A DNA stretch of 64,000 nucleotides, taken from Rhizobium lusitanum (GTDB lineage: Bacteria > Pseudomonadota > Alphaproteobacteria > Rhizobiales > Rhizobiaceae). This document shows positions 42,689 to 50,848 of the stretch, piece after piece (the first letter of the stretch is position 1; every line of letters begins with the position of its first letter). The DNA lies in contig NZ_CP050308.1 in the NCBI RefSeq assembly GCF_014189535.1, positions 3,523,001 through 3,587,000 of the forward strand, read 5' to 3'. The notes beneath the pieces are model-generated. The model was given only the letters and a program-made list of their open reading frames with translations. It did no database searches and was not told the DNA's origin. Position numbers and translations under genes: made by a program.

Positions 42689-44257
42689 ATGGCGGCACCC
42701 AGCAACACCGCTGTCGATCTTTCCGCCGCGCTGGTGACAGCGCCGGTGGAGGCGGGGCATTGGCTGGTCATCCTGCCGGTGGTGCTGTGCATCGGGCTCG
42801 GCGCGATCTTGATGATGCTGCGCGACCGTACGGCCTGGCACGGCTGGATCGCCATTCCCGGCCTGGTCCTGCTGGTGCTGGTCGATGCGGCCCTGCTTCA
42901 CAAGGTCGCCACCGAAGGGCCGATAACCATGGTCATGGGCCGCTGGCTCCCGCCCTTCGGCATCGCCTTCAGCGTCGATCTCTTCGGTGCGATCATGGCG
43001 CTGACCGCGGCCGTCGTGGCGCTTGCCGGCGGGCTCTACGCGCTCGGCGAGATTACCACTAGTGGCCGTCGCTACGGCTTCTTCCCTTTCCTGATGCTGC
43101 TGCTTGCCGGCGTCAGCGGCGCATTCCTGACCGGCGACGTCTTCAATCTCTACGTCTGGTTCGAAGTGTTGCTGATCTCCTCCTTCGGCCTATTGATCCT
43201 AGGCTCGGAGCGCGAGCAGATCGACGGCGCCTTGAAATATGCCGTGCTGAACCTGATCGCCACGACGCTGTTCCTCGTCTCTGTCGGCTACCTCTACGCC
43301 ATCTTCGGCACGCTCAACATGGCCGATATCGCCATGAAGGCGAGGGTGCCCGGCAACACGGCGCCACTGATGACGCTTGCCGGGCTTTTCCTTCTCGCCT
43401 TCGGCATGAAGGCTGCGGCCTTCCCGGTCAATTTCTGGCTGCCTGCCTCCTATCATACGCCGCGCATCACCGTTTCGGCGCTGTTCGCCGGGCTGCTCAC
43501 CAAGGTCGGCATCTACGCGCTGATCAGGGTGCTGGTCATGCTGTTCCCGGTCGAGCGCGCCGGGCTCGGCCCGATCACGACGGCGGTCGCCATCGCCACC
43601 ATGCTTGCCGGCGTACTTGGCGCGCTTGGCGAAAACGATCTCCGCCGCCTGCTCGGTTATGTCGTCATCTCCGGCATCGGCACGATGCTGGCGGGCGTGG
43701 CGCTCGGCAGCGCCGAGGGCCTCAGCGGCGCGATCTTCTATGCGCTGCATTCCATGGTGCTGATGACAGCGCTCTACCTGCTGGCGGGCCAGGCGGCCCG
43801 CCTTGGTGGCAGCTTCTCGCTTTTCGCGCTCGGCGGACTTTACCGGCAAAGCGGCTGGTTCGCCGGTCTGTCGCTGGTGTTGTTTTTCGCCGCTTGCGGC
43901 CTGCCGCCATTTTCCGGCTTCTGGCCCAAGGTCATCCTGGTGAAGGCAGCGCTCGACACCGGCGCATGGTGGCTCGCCGCCACGATCCTGTTGACTGGCT
44001 TCCTCACCACCATCGTCTTTGGCCGCATCTTCCTGCTCGCCTATTGGCGATCAAGATCAGAGCAGGAGGACACCGTCGCGCCGGGGCCGATTGTCTGGCA
44101 GGCTGGCCTGCCGATCCTGGCGCTGACTGCTCTGGTGATCGGTTTCGGCCTGTTTCCCGAGCAACTTCTGCTCCTGACACAACGTGCCGCCGGCGGCCTT
44201 GAAGATCCGTCCGCCTATCTGCGTTCGGTCTTTCCGGGAGGGGTAGGGGTACAATGA
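42689..44257 (+). CDS. mrpD: Mrp antiporter subunit D
   Basis: A 522-residue NuoN/NuoM-like proton channel subunit with about fourteen helices. Landmarks: 'GDVFNLYVWFEVLLISSFGLLILGSEREQIDGALKYAVLNLIATTLFLVSVGYLYA', 'GMKAAAFPVNFWLPASYHTPRITVSALFAGLLTKVGIYALIRV' and 'GENDLRRLLGYVVISGIG'. The N-terminal 20 residues ('SNTAVDLSAALVTAPVEAG') are not conserved elsewhere. It starts four bases after mrpC and overlaps mrpE by four (ATGA). Confidence 0.94.
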   Translation: MAAPSNTAVDLSAALVTAPVEAGHWLVILPVVLCIGLGAILMMLRDRTAWHGWIAIPGLVLLVLVDAALLHKVATEGPITMVMGRWLPPFGIAFSVDLFGAIMALTAAVVALAGGLYALGEITTSGRRYGFFPFLMLLLAGVSGAFLTGDVFNLYVWFEVLLISSFGLLILGSEREQIDGALKYAVLNLIATTLFLVSVGYLYAIFGTLNMADIAMKARVPGNTAPLMTLAGLFLLAFGMKAAAFPVNFWLPASYHTPRITVSALFAGLLTKVGIYALIRVLVMLFPVERAGLGPITTAVAIATMLAGVLGALGENDLRRLLGYVVISGIGTMLAGVALGSAEGLSGAIFYALHSMVLMTALYLLAGQAARLGGSFSLFALGGLYRQSGWFAGLSLVLFFAACGLPPFSGFWPKVILVKAALDTGAWWLAATILLTGFLTTIVFGRIFLLAYWRSRSEQEDTVAPGPIVWQAGLPILALTALVIGFGLFPEQLLLLTQRAAGGLEDPSAYLRSVFPGGVGVQ

Positions 44258-44727
44258 TCCTGTTCGTCTTCAACCTGCTGCTTGCCGTTGTCTGGGTTGC
44301 AATCACCGGCAGCGCCTCCTTCCTTAATCTCGTCTTCGGCTTTGTCCTCTCCGCGCTCGCGCTGGCGATCGTACGGGAATCCTATGGTGGCGCGCTGTAT
44401 CTCGGCCGTGTCAGACGCATTCTGGCGTTGCTTCTTCTGTTCCTGCGTGAACTGGCGAAATCCGCATGGGCCGTCGCGGTCACGGTCATGAGCCCGAGGA
44501 TGGATGTGAAGCCCGGCATCTTCGCCTTTCCGCTGACGGTCGACCGAGACTTCGAGATCGCGCTGCTCGCCAATCTCATCACACTGACGCCTGGCACGCT
44601 CTCGGTCGATGTCTCCGACGACCGCAAGACGCTCTATGTGCACGCGCTCGACTGCTCCGACCCGGAGGCGGTGAAGCGTGATATCGCCGAGGGTTTCGAG
44701 CGCCGGATACTGGAGGCTTTCCGATGA
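44254..44727 (+). CDS. mrpE: Mrp antiporter subunit E
   Basis: A 157-residue protein with N-terminal helices and a cytoplasmic C-terminal domain of the MnhE type: '[17 protein letters not shown]', '[19 protein letters not shown]' and '[33 protein letters not shown]'. Required for complex assembly in other Mrp systems. The start overlaps mrpD and the stop overlaps mrpF, each by four bases. Confidence 0.93.
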   Translation: MILFVFNLLLAVVWVAITGSASFLNLVFGFVLSALALAIVRESYGGALYLGRVRRILALLLLFLRELAKSAWAVAVTVMSPRMDVKPGIFAFPLTVDRDFEIALLANLITLTPGTLSVDVSDDRKTLYVHALDCSDPEAVKRDIAEGFERRILEAFR

Positions 44728-45113
44728 TCGCCGCGTCCATCGTGTCCGCTGCCGCCATGGTGGCGCTTGGCATTCTCTGCTTGGCCTTCCTGCTCACCGT
44801 CTATCGCGTGGTAGTCGGTCCAACCTTGCCCGACCGGGTGCTGGCGCTCGACATGCTGGTGGCGGTCGCCATCGGCTTTATCGCCGTGATCGCGATCAAG
44901 ACCGGCTTCACCCTTTATATCGATATCGCCATTTCGCTCGGCCTTGTCGGCTTCCTTGCCACCGTCGCTTTTGCCCGGTTCATCCTGACCCAGGGCGGGC
45001 AGAGAGGAACCGAGCAACAGGCTTCGCCGACGAATGTGGTGGAGGGCGGGGCCAGGCCAGCCGCAAGCAAAAAGTCGCGCAAGGATGGCCGGCGCAAAAA
45101 GGGAGGACGGTAA
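44724..45113 (+). CDS. mrpF: Mrp antiporter subunit F, with basic C-terminal tail
   Basis: A 129-residue protein: three helices of the MnhF/PhaF type ('[61 protein letters not shown]') make up residues 1-92. A tail of about 37 residues follows, rich in Gly, Ala and especially Lys/Arg ('[16 protein letters not shown]'), which MrpF proteins of other bacteria usually lack. The tail is translated through to a stop that overlaps mrpG (TAATG). The tail could touch the membrane surface or other subunits; its role is unknown. Confidence 0.92.
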   Translation: MIAASIVSAAAMVALGILCLAFLLTVYRVVVGPTLPDRVLALDMLVAVAIGFIAVIAIKTGFTLYIDIAISLGLVGFLATVAFARFILTQGGQRGTEQQASPTNVVEGGARPAASKKSRKDGRRKKGGR

Positions 45114-45475
45114 TGGAACTGGTCGTGGCCCTCATCGTCGCCTTCCTGCTTCTGGCGGGAGCATTGTTCGCGCTCGTTGCCGCGATCGGCATAGTCCGCC
45201 TGCCGGACCTTTATAGCCGCATGCATGCCGCCTCGAAGGCTGGCACGGTCGGCTCCGGCCTGCTGCTACTTGCGGTCGGTGTCCATTCGCAGGATCTGTC
45301 CATATTGGCGCGGGCGCTAGCGGGGTTCCTGTTCTTCGCCTTGACCGCGCCGATTTCGGCTCATCTCCTTGCACGGGCCGCCCACAAGGCTGGCCACCGG
45401 CTGACGCCACCGTCGGTGCGCGACGAGTTGGCAAAGTATCAGATGGGACGGCGTTCTTACAAAACGAAAGGCTAA
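45113..45475 (+). CDS. mrpG: Mrp antiporter subunit G
   Basis: A 120-residue protein with three helices of the MnhG/PhaG type: '[42 protein letters not shown]' is the signature. The last gene of the operon; ATG overlaps the mrpF stop by one base, with GGGAGGA upstream. The C-terminal 35 residues are basic ('[25 protein letters not shown]'). The Mrp complex gives sodium, potassium and pH tolerance, and in rhizobia the Pha type is needed for pH adaptation in nodules. Confidence 0.93.
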   Translation: MELVVALIVAFLLLAGALFALVAAIGIVRLPDLYSRMHAASKAGTVGSGLLLLAVGVHSQDLSILARALAGFLFFALTAPISAHLLARAAHKAGHRLTPPSVRDELAKYQMGRRSYKTKG

Positions 45476-46011
45476 CAAACGCAAGGATTGCTAGAAAAGC
45501 AGTACAATTCTAGCTGTAAGTTACCTATTTTTAATAGATGAGAATTTTGCCAGTAAGTGATACAATTAAAAACTGGACTTTTGGGTAAAGAGTGCTAATT
45601 CACATTCAAGTAGAGTTCTGATGTTGAATTAGTCTCGACCGGCTTTAAGTGCCCAATGTTCTGATCTTTCTTTCAAGCAACGGCGCGAAAAACTTGCTTC
45701 CGGTTAAGGATTGGCGGACCTATCTCCGTCGTCACTGATTCTATCATCAGACGGTATAGAAACGGGTTTCGTCGTACGAGGTCTAGGGGTGGATTTCGTA
45801 TTGTCGGCACTTTGGCATGTAATGCCCCGTTTTTTGCCGATGGCTGCTACGAATATGGACGATACGCGCTTGCGCGGATTGCCCAGTGCATAGGCCCCGA
45901 AAATCAAAATGGTTTTCGACAGGATTATGCGCGGATCATGAGGAATGCTGTGTCTTACGCGCTCAAGTGGAGGCGTGACACGGTAAGCAAGCCGATGAAC
46001 AGGAGAAAATA
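45476..46011. other. Long AT-rich region upstream of ros/mucR
   Basis: 536 bp without a convincing gene. Near its left end are two inverted repeats: GCTAGAA-N11-TTCTAGC (45490-45514) and CTAATTCA-N22-TGAATTAG (45595-45632). The region is AT-rich in its first 200 bp, then average. It may carry the ros/mucR promoter and autoregulatory sites; Ros-type proteins bind AT-rich palindromes and repress themselves. AGGAG lies eight bases before the ros start. Confidence 0.5.
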
Positions 46012-46443
46012 ATGACAGATATGGCCCTTGGCGCTGGCCAGGATTTGCTGGTTGAGCTTACAGCCGACATCGTGGCGGCTTATGTCAGCAATCATGTAGT
46101 CCCGGTCACTGACCTTCCGAATCTGATTACCGACGTACACTCCGCCTTGAGCAGCACTTCGGCTCCGGCACCTGCCGTCACCGTTGTTGAAAAGCAGAAG
46201 CCGGCCGTATCCGTTCGTAAGTCAGTACAGGACGATCAGATTACCTGCCTGGAATGCGGCGGCAGCTTCAAGTCGTTGAAGCGTCACCTTATGACTCATC
46301 ATACCCTTTCTCCGGAAGAATACCGGGAGAAGTGGGATCTGCCGGCCGACTATCCGATGGTCGCGCCAGCCTATGCCGAAGCCCGTTCGCGTCTTGCGAA
46401 GGAAATGGGTCTCGGTCAGCGCCGCAAGCGCGGTGCCCGCTGA
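46012..46443 (+). CDS. Ros/MucR-type zinc-finger transcription regulator
   Basis: A 143-residue alphaproteobacterial zinc-finger protein. The finger is C79-x2-C82-x9-H92-x3-H96-H97 ('[19 protein letters not shown]'), with the same numbering as Ros of Agrobacterium. An N-terminal oligomerisation region (1-45) precedes it and a basic tail ('[11 protein letters not shown]') follows. Ros/MucR proteins repress exopolysaccharide, motility and cell-cycle genes and their own gene by binding AT-rich DNA. This is one of possibly several paralogues in the genome; I cannot tell rosR from mucR. A strong terminator follows. Confidence 0.93.
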   Translation: MTDMALGAGQDLLVELTADIVAAYVSNHVVPVTDLPNLITDVHSALSSTSAPAPAVTVVEKQKPAVSVRKSVQDDQITCLECGGSFKSLKRHLMTHHTLSPEEYREKWDLPADYPMVAPAYAEARSRLAKEMGLGQRRKRGAR

Positions 46444-46464
46444 GTTCTCGAATGGACTATATCC

Positions 46465-46494
46465 AAAAAACCCGGCTTTCGAGCCGGGTTTTTT
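46465..46494. terminator. Bidirectional terminator between ros/mucR and sufE
   Basis: AAAAAACCCGGCTTTCGAGCCGGGTTTTTT: a symmetrical stem of CCCGGC/GCCGGG extended by A/T pairs. It reads as an intrinsic terminator in both directions and serves the convergent ros/mucR and sufE genes. Confidence 0.92.
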
Positions 46495-46518
46495 ATGTGG
46501 GCCTTCGCGCGTCGAAAA

Positions 46519-46941
46519 TTACGCCGCGGCGCGGATTCTCGCTTCTTCGCGAATACGCCTGATCATCGAGCGCAATCCATTGGCGCGCTGCGAGGAGAGA
46601 TGTTCGACGAGGCCAATCTTGCCGAAGACGTCGAGCGCGTCGAGGGCGGCGATCTCCGAGGCCGGCTTGCCGGAGTAGGTGGTGAGCACGATGGCCACCA
46701 GCCCGCGCACGATATGCGCGTCCGAGTCGCCTTCGAAGGTCAGCACCGGATTTTCCGGATCGCCCGAGGCATGGGTCACGAGCCAGACCTGGCTAGCGCA
46801 ACCCTGCACCTTGTTTTCCAGGATCCGTTTCTCTTCCGGCAGGTCCGGCAGCATCTTGCCGAGCTCGATCACATAGCGATAGCGATCCTCCCAGTCGTCC
46901 AGGTAGGAGAAATCCTCAATGATCTGCTCAAGCGTTGCCAT
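46519..46941 (-). CDS. sufE: SufE-family cysteine desulphurase activator
   Basis: A 140-residue SufE-like protein that accepts sulphur from the SufS cysteine desulphurase for Fe-S cluster assembly. The sulphur-accepting cysteine is Cys48 in 'VQGCASQVW'. 'EDFSYLDDWEDRYRYVIELGKMLPDLPEEKR' is the usual N-terminal part. The suf operon itself is not in this window. Monocistronic; convergent with ros/mucR across a shared terminator. Confidence 0.93.
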   Translation of the reverse strand: MATLEQIIEDFSYLDDWEDRYRYVIELGKMLPDLPEEKRILENKVQGCASQVWLVTHASGDPENPVLTFEGDSDAHIVRGLVAIVLTTYSGKPASEIAALDALDVFGKIGLVEHLSSQRANGLRSMIRRIREEARIRAAA

Positions 46942-47072
46942 TATGCCGGTCCAATTGTCTAATTGTCTGCATATAGGCGAAATGGCCGATGATTTGAACC
47001 CGTGTCAAAAAGAACGCCGTGAGCGATGGGCTGGCTCACGGCGCGTAGGACACAGTCATCGATGTGAATGGA

Positions 47073-47531
47073 TCAGGTCCGCGGTTTCGGCAAAGGCACC
47101 GGGATAAAGGACGGCAGCTTAAGCGAGCCGGTGACGACCACATCGGCAGTCTCATTGTTGATCGCGCGCTTGGCTGGCAGCGGCTGTGCCTCGGCTGCGG
47201 CCTGTTCATGGCTGACGGCGGCGGGCGCAGCCTGATCGCCCGGCTTCTGATCCTTGAAGTGCTGACCGAGCAGGTCATAGGCGACGCGGGCTCCGTCGCG
47301 GGCCTGGTAGCCGAGCGCGGTGAGCGTTTCGCCGCCCTTGAGGCAGACATCGGGTTTCTCGGTGCACATGGAGCCGACATATTGCATGACGCCGGAGGCA
47401 GCTGACAGTGCGTCGGAAACCTGTACCTGCGGCTCACCCGCCGGCCGGGGATCGCCCTGCGGCTTGGCGAAGATCGGCAGGAACATGAGGACCAGCGAAA
47501 ACCAGAACCCTGCTCTAATGAGAAACCACAT
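47073..47531 (-). CDS. DUF5330 membrane-associated protein
   Basis: A 152-residue protein that fits DUF5330, a Rhizobiales family of unknown function. An N-terminal hydrophobic anchor or signal ('MWFLIRAGFWFSLVLMFLPIF') is followed by 'VSDALSAASGVMQYVGSMCTEKPDVCLKGGETLTALGYQARDGARVAYDLLGQHF', with the two conserved cysteines. The C-terminal third is Pro/Ala-rich and ends 'IPVPLPKPRT'. An ATG twelve bases further upstream (47543) is equally possible. Function unknown; probably periplasmic and membrane-anchored. Confidence 0.8.
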   Translation of the reverse strand: MWFLIRAGFWFSLVLMFLPIFAKPQGDPRPAGEPQVQVSDALSAASGVMQYVGSMCTEKPDVCLKGGETLTALGYQARDGARVAYDLLGQHFKDQKPGDQAAPAAVSHEQAAAEAQPLPAKRAINNETADVVVTGSLKLPSFIPVPLPKPRT

Positions 47532-47543
47532 TGCCTTGCCCAT

Positions 47544-47958
47544 CCTGTACTTCGTTCGGTCTTGAAACCGATTCGAATCCGTTGATCCGACGTTGTTCAG
47601 ACCCTATTCGGCAGAGGAAAACATCGCTTTTCAAAACTTGGATGTATTTTCGGCAAATTTGATTCAAATTGTAGCTTTCGGAATTTGACGCCTATTTAGC
47701 TCGAATTGTAGCGATTGCTGTTAAGTATGTCTCGGCCGATCTGCTTGATCTCTAGGGGATTGCGGTTGCCGGCCGCGCTCCAAAAGTTAACACGCAACGG
47801 AAATCTAAATAAAATCCGTTGCTTACCCGCTGTTAACCACAAAACCCAAAGGTCCGGCGATGTGCGCCAAAACGGGATTTTCGGGCTTTTTCAGCAGATC
47901 CACGCGCCTGTCCTTTATTCTTTCCTTAAGTCGCCAGAGCCTATTGTGGCCTGGATAA
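47544..47958. other. Upstream region of the histidine kinase gene, with palindromes
   Basis: 415 bp. It contains three GANTC sites (two fused in the palindrome GATTCGAATC, 47570-47579, and one at 47661) and an inverted repeat GCAACGGA-N13-TCCGTTGC (47794-47822) placed between two GTTAAC palindromes (47786-47791 and 47832-47837). No gene is seen. Confidence 0.5.
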
Positions 47959-49533
47959 ATGACCGTTTGTGCGGGTTTTGGTGTGCGCGTATTGAGTAAC
48001 ATGGCTGGCAGGGCTGGAGCCCTCGTGGACCGGACGGGCGAAAGCTGGCTGTCCCGGACAAGCGGGAATGGCGAGGTCCGTGGACAAGAACTGGCGATCC
48101 TGCGCCGGCTCGCGCTCGCCTCCTCCGTGGCGCTTATCGCCGTTCCGGTAGGACTTTCCTTCATCACCACCCCGGCCGTTGCGCTGCCGGTCGGCGTTGC
48201 CACGGTCTGCGCCGCATTCCTGTTTTCCGCAGTCGGCAGCATCGCTCTGTCACGTCAGCGGCCCGCCTCGGAAGCCGTCGAGGTTGTCGTCGTCGAGCAT
48301 CGTGACCTGATGCTCGAGGCGGCCAGTGGCCTCGTGCTTCTGTTTGATCCGCAGGGCAGCGTCACCGCTGTCGGCGGGCGCGATCGCGCGGAATTCCTGG
48401 GCTGGATGCGCGACCCCTCCGGGCGCGGCTTCATCGAACAAGTACATATCTCCGACCGCATTCTTTTCCTGCAGGCTGTCGATACGCTGCGCCAGGGCCG
48501 CGACGCCCTTGGCGTCGATCTGCGTCTGGAGCGCTCGGCGGTTATCGAGGGCAACGACCAGTTCATCCATATCCGCATGGAGATGAGTGCGCGGCGCGAC
48601 AGCGAGGGCCGGTTGACCGCGATCGTCAGTCAGTCGCGTGATATTTCCTATGATCAGCAGCTTCGCGAGGAGGCTGTCCGCAAGACAGAGGAAGCGGAAT
48701 CGGCCAATGATGCCAAGTCGCGCTTCCTCGCCGCTGTCAGTCATGAGCTACGCACGCCGCTCAACGCCATCCTCGGTTTTTCGGATATTCTGAGCGGCGA
48801 GTATTTCGGCAAGCTCGAGAATGACCGTCAGCGCGAATATGTCGCTTTGATCCGCCAATCCGGTGGGCATCTGCTCTCCGTGGTCAACACGATGCTCGAC
48901 ATGAGCAAGATCGAGGCCGGGCGCTACGAGCTTATGACCGAACCATTCCCCATCGAGGCCTCCATTGGCGCTTGCGAAGCCATGCTGGCGCTGCAGGCGA
49001 AGGAAAAAGGGTTGACGCTCTCGAGCCGCGTACAGCGCGGCCTGGGCGATATCGTCGCCGACCAGCGCGCCATCCAGCAGATCCTTATCAACCTCGTCGG
49101 CAATGCCATCAAGTTCACCGATGCCGGCGGAGCCGTCACCATCGATGCGGCAATGGCCGAGGGTATGCTGAAGCTCTCGATCTGCGACACCGGCATCGGC
49201 ATCGCGGCCGATCGGCTCGCTTCCCTTGGTCAGCCTTTCGTCCAGATCCAGAACGATTATACTCGCCGTTACGCCGGCACCGGCCTGGGCTTGTCGTTGG
49301 TCAAGGGACTGGTCGGGCTGCATGGAGGCAGCTTTGCCATCGCCAGCGCCCCGGGCGAGGGAACCGTGATCACGATCCTCATCCCGCTCGACGGATCCGG
49401 CGTGGTGGTGCAACAGCCTGTGGATGTCAACCGAACGGTCGATTTTCCGCCACGTCTGAAACATAATCTGGAGATGAATGGAAAGCGAAAAGAGGAAGAG
49501 ATGAATGGCCCCGCAAAAGCGAAAATCGCCTAA
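47959..49533 (+). CDS. PleC/DivJ-like membrane sensor histidine kinase
   Basis: A 524-residue hybrid of two N-terminal membrane helices (about 50-70 and 75-97), a PAS-like sensor (115-230) and a transmitter. The H-box is 'SHELRTPLNAILGFSDILSGEYFG' (His262), the N-box 'NLVGNAIKFTD', and glycine boxes 'DTGIGIA' and 'YAGTGLGLSLV'. The H-box plus 'YVALIRQSGGHLLSVVNTMLDMSKIEAGRYEL' is closest to the PleC/DivJ/PdhS group that sets DivK phosphorylation in the alphaproteobacterial cell cycle. Which member it is cannot be decided here. Starts at 47959 or 48001. The stop lies 29 bp inside the next gene. Confidence 0.82.
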   Translation: MTVCAGFGVRVLSNMAGRAGALVDRTGESWLSRTSGNGEVRGQELAILRRLALASSVALIAVPVGLSFITTPAVALPVGVATVCAAFLFSAVGSIALSRQRPASEAVEVVVVEHRDLMLEAASGLVLLFDPQGSVTAVGGRDRAEFLGWMRDPSGRGFIEQVHISDRILFLQAVDTLRQGRDALGVDLRLERSAVIEGNDQFIHIRMEMSARRDSEGRLTAIVSQSRDISYDQQLREEAVRKTEEAESANDAKSRFLAAVSHELRTPLNAILGFSDILSGEYFGKLENDRQREYVALIRQSGGHLLSVVNTMLDMSKIEAGRYELMTEPFPIEASIGACEAMLALQAKEKGLTLSSRVQRGLGDIVADQRAIQQILINLVGNAIKFTDAGGAVTIDAAMAEGMLKLSICDTGIGIAADRLASLGQPFVQIQNDYTRRYAGTGLGLSLVKGLVGLHGGSFAIASAPGEGTVITILIPLDGSGVVVQQPVDVNRTVDFPPRLKHNLEMNGKRKEEEMNGPAKAKIA

Positions 49534-50347
49534 GGGAAGGGGCAAGGGCAGGCGCAAGCAACCTGGCCTTGCTTCCCGAGGGGCGGTTGCCGTTGGCAGC
49601 CTTGGCCTGCGCGGTGCCGGCGCGCTGGGTGGCTTTGGTGCGCGCGGCGCCGGTGCATTGGCCGGATTGCTCGGCAGCGCTGTCGGCCGGCATCCGGCGG
49701 CGGCCGGCGGCATTGCGCTCTTCTTCGCGGTCTTCGGCTTCGTCACAGCCAATGCCCTCTGGTATCAGGTGGGCACGCACCCATCGCCGCTGCTGCGCAC
49801 CCGCGATCCCGGTGCGCCCTATCAGATCCCCGGTCGCAAGGCCTTCCTGCTCGGGCAGCAAGCCGATAATGGCAATGTTACGACGTTCCGCATCGAGCGT
49901 CAGGACTCGGAAGCGTCGAACGACGCCGCCTCCAATAAGCCGGCTCTCGCACCGACGGCATCGGTTCAAACCGCCAGTTCTGTCACTCGCATTGCCAGCA
50001 AGCCGACGGTCGCCGCCGTACCGACGGAGCGGCCGATCAATGTTTCCGCCGATGCGTCGGCCATCGACCCTGTCGCCGCCGCCATCCGCAGCGCCGAGAA
50101 GGATGTTGGCAAAAGCGGTGCTACCCCAAGGAGCGCGCCGAGCGACGCGGTCAATACCGTCAACATGGTGATGCAGATCCAGAAGGGCCTGAGCAACATC
50201 GCCTATAGCAATGTCAGCATTGATGGCGTTGCAGGCGAGCAGACCAAGGCCGCCATCCGCCGCTTCCAGAAGCATTACCGGCTGCCGGAAACCGGCGAAC
50301 CCGACCTGGCTGTCCTGAAGAAACTGCAGGATATCGGCGCGCTTTAA
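49505..50347 (+). CDS. Membrane protein with C-terminal peptidoglycan-binding domain
   Basis: A 280-residue protein. A basic cytoplasmic start ('KRKSPKGRGKGRRKQPG') and Gly/Ala-rich stretch lead to one membrane span ('PAAAGGIALFFAVFGFVTANALWYQ', about 64-88). A low-complexity periplasmic linker follows, and a PG_binding_1 domain is at the C terminus ('MVMQIQKGLSNIAYSNVSIDGVAGEQTKAAIRRFQKHYRLPETGEPD'). It should link the inner membrane to the cell wall. Its start overlaps the 3' end of the kinase gene by 29 bp, which makes coupled expression likely; a role in cell-cycle or envelope signalling is an inference from that. Confidence 0.85.
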   Translation: MAPQKRKSPKGRGKGRRKQPGLASRGAVAVGSLGLRGAGALGGFGARGAGALAGLLGSAVGRHPAAAGGIALFFAVFGFVTANALWYQVGTHPSPLLRTRDPGAPYQIPGRKAFLLGQQADNGNVTTFRIERQDSEASNDAASNKPALAPTASVQTASSVTRIASKPTVAAVPTERPINVSADASAIDPVAAAIRSAEKDVGKSGATPRSAPSDAVNTVNMVMQIQKGLSNIAYSNVSIDGVAGEQTKAAIRRFQKHYRLPETGEPDLAVLKKLQDIGAL

Positions 50348-50395
50348 TCCTTGCCGTCAATTGCCTCGCCTTCCGCTGGCCGCTATAGCTCAGCC

Positions 50396-50755
50396 ATGAG
50401 ATTGCGCAGCGACATCTTCGTTTCCGCCTTAACCCGCCGCCTTTTTTCGCGCGGCGACTTCGCCGCTGTCGAGCACAAAGGCTCGGAGGAGGCCGGGGCG
50501 ATCTTCATTCGCCAGCGTTTTCGTGATGGTCTGGAGACGCTTTATGCGCCCGCGCCGCAGAGCTTTTTCGATGAAGAGGAAAGCGGTGCGCGCCTGTTTG
50601 AAATCCGCATGGATCGCAAGGAGCCTGACGAGATCAGGCAGATGCTCGATCGCGAGCTGAAATTCGATCCCGATCTCTGGATCATCGAACTGGAAACGGA
50701 TGATATCGCCGATATCGTGCCGCTGACCGACCAGCGCATCAATCCGCTCGACTGA
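50396..50755 (+). CDS. DUF1491 family protein
   Basis: A 119-residue protein of DUF1491, an alphaproteobacterial family. Recognised pieces: 'MRLRSDIFVSALTRRLFSRGDFAAVEHKGSEEAGAIFIRQRF', 'LYAPAPQSFFDEE' and 'ELKFDPDLWIIELETDD'. Cytoplasmic, function unknown. It lies 48 bp after the peptidoglycan-binding protein gene on the same strand and may be the third gene of that operon. The ATG at 50396 is the family start. Confidence 0.85.
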   Translation: MRLRSDIFVSALTRRLFSRGDFAAVEHKGSEEAGAIFIRQRFRDGLETLYAPAPQSFFDEEESGARLFEIRMDRKEPDEIRQMLDRELKFDPDLWIIELETDDIADIVPLTDQRINPLD

Positions 50756-50765
50756 GATGGGAGCT

Positions 50766-50848
50766 GGAGCGGTTCAGCGCTCTATCCTGTTGTTTTGACG
50801 CAATTCCGAACGGAAAACGGCTGCGCACTTTTCCTGAAATTGCTCTAG
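50766..50848. repeat. Rhizobial intergenic repeat, overlaps the DUF2336 stop
   Basis: An element starting GAGCGGTTCAGCGCTC and ending TGCTCTAG. Its core is an imperfect inverted repeat around GCAATTCCG, GGAAAA, CTGCGCACTTTTCC and AATTGC. Sequences with this pattern recur in rhizobial genomes, from memory. Its right end supplies the stop codon of the DUF2336 gene. Confidence 0.6.

Noticed and set aside
45711..46011. Short frames before ros/mucR
   Set aside because: No coding features; better explained as the leader of the regulator gene.
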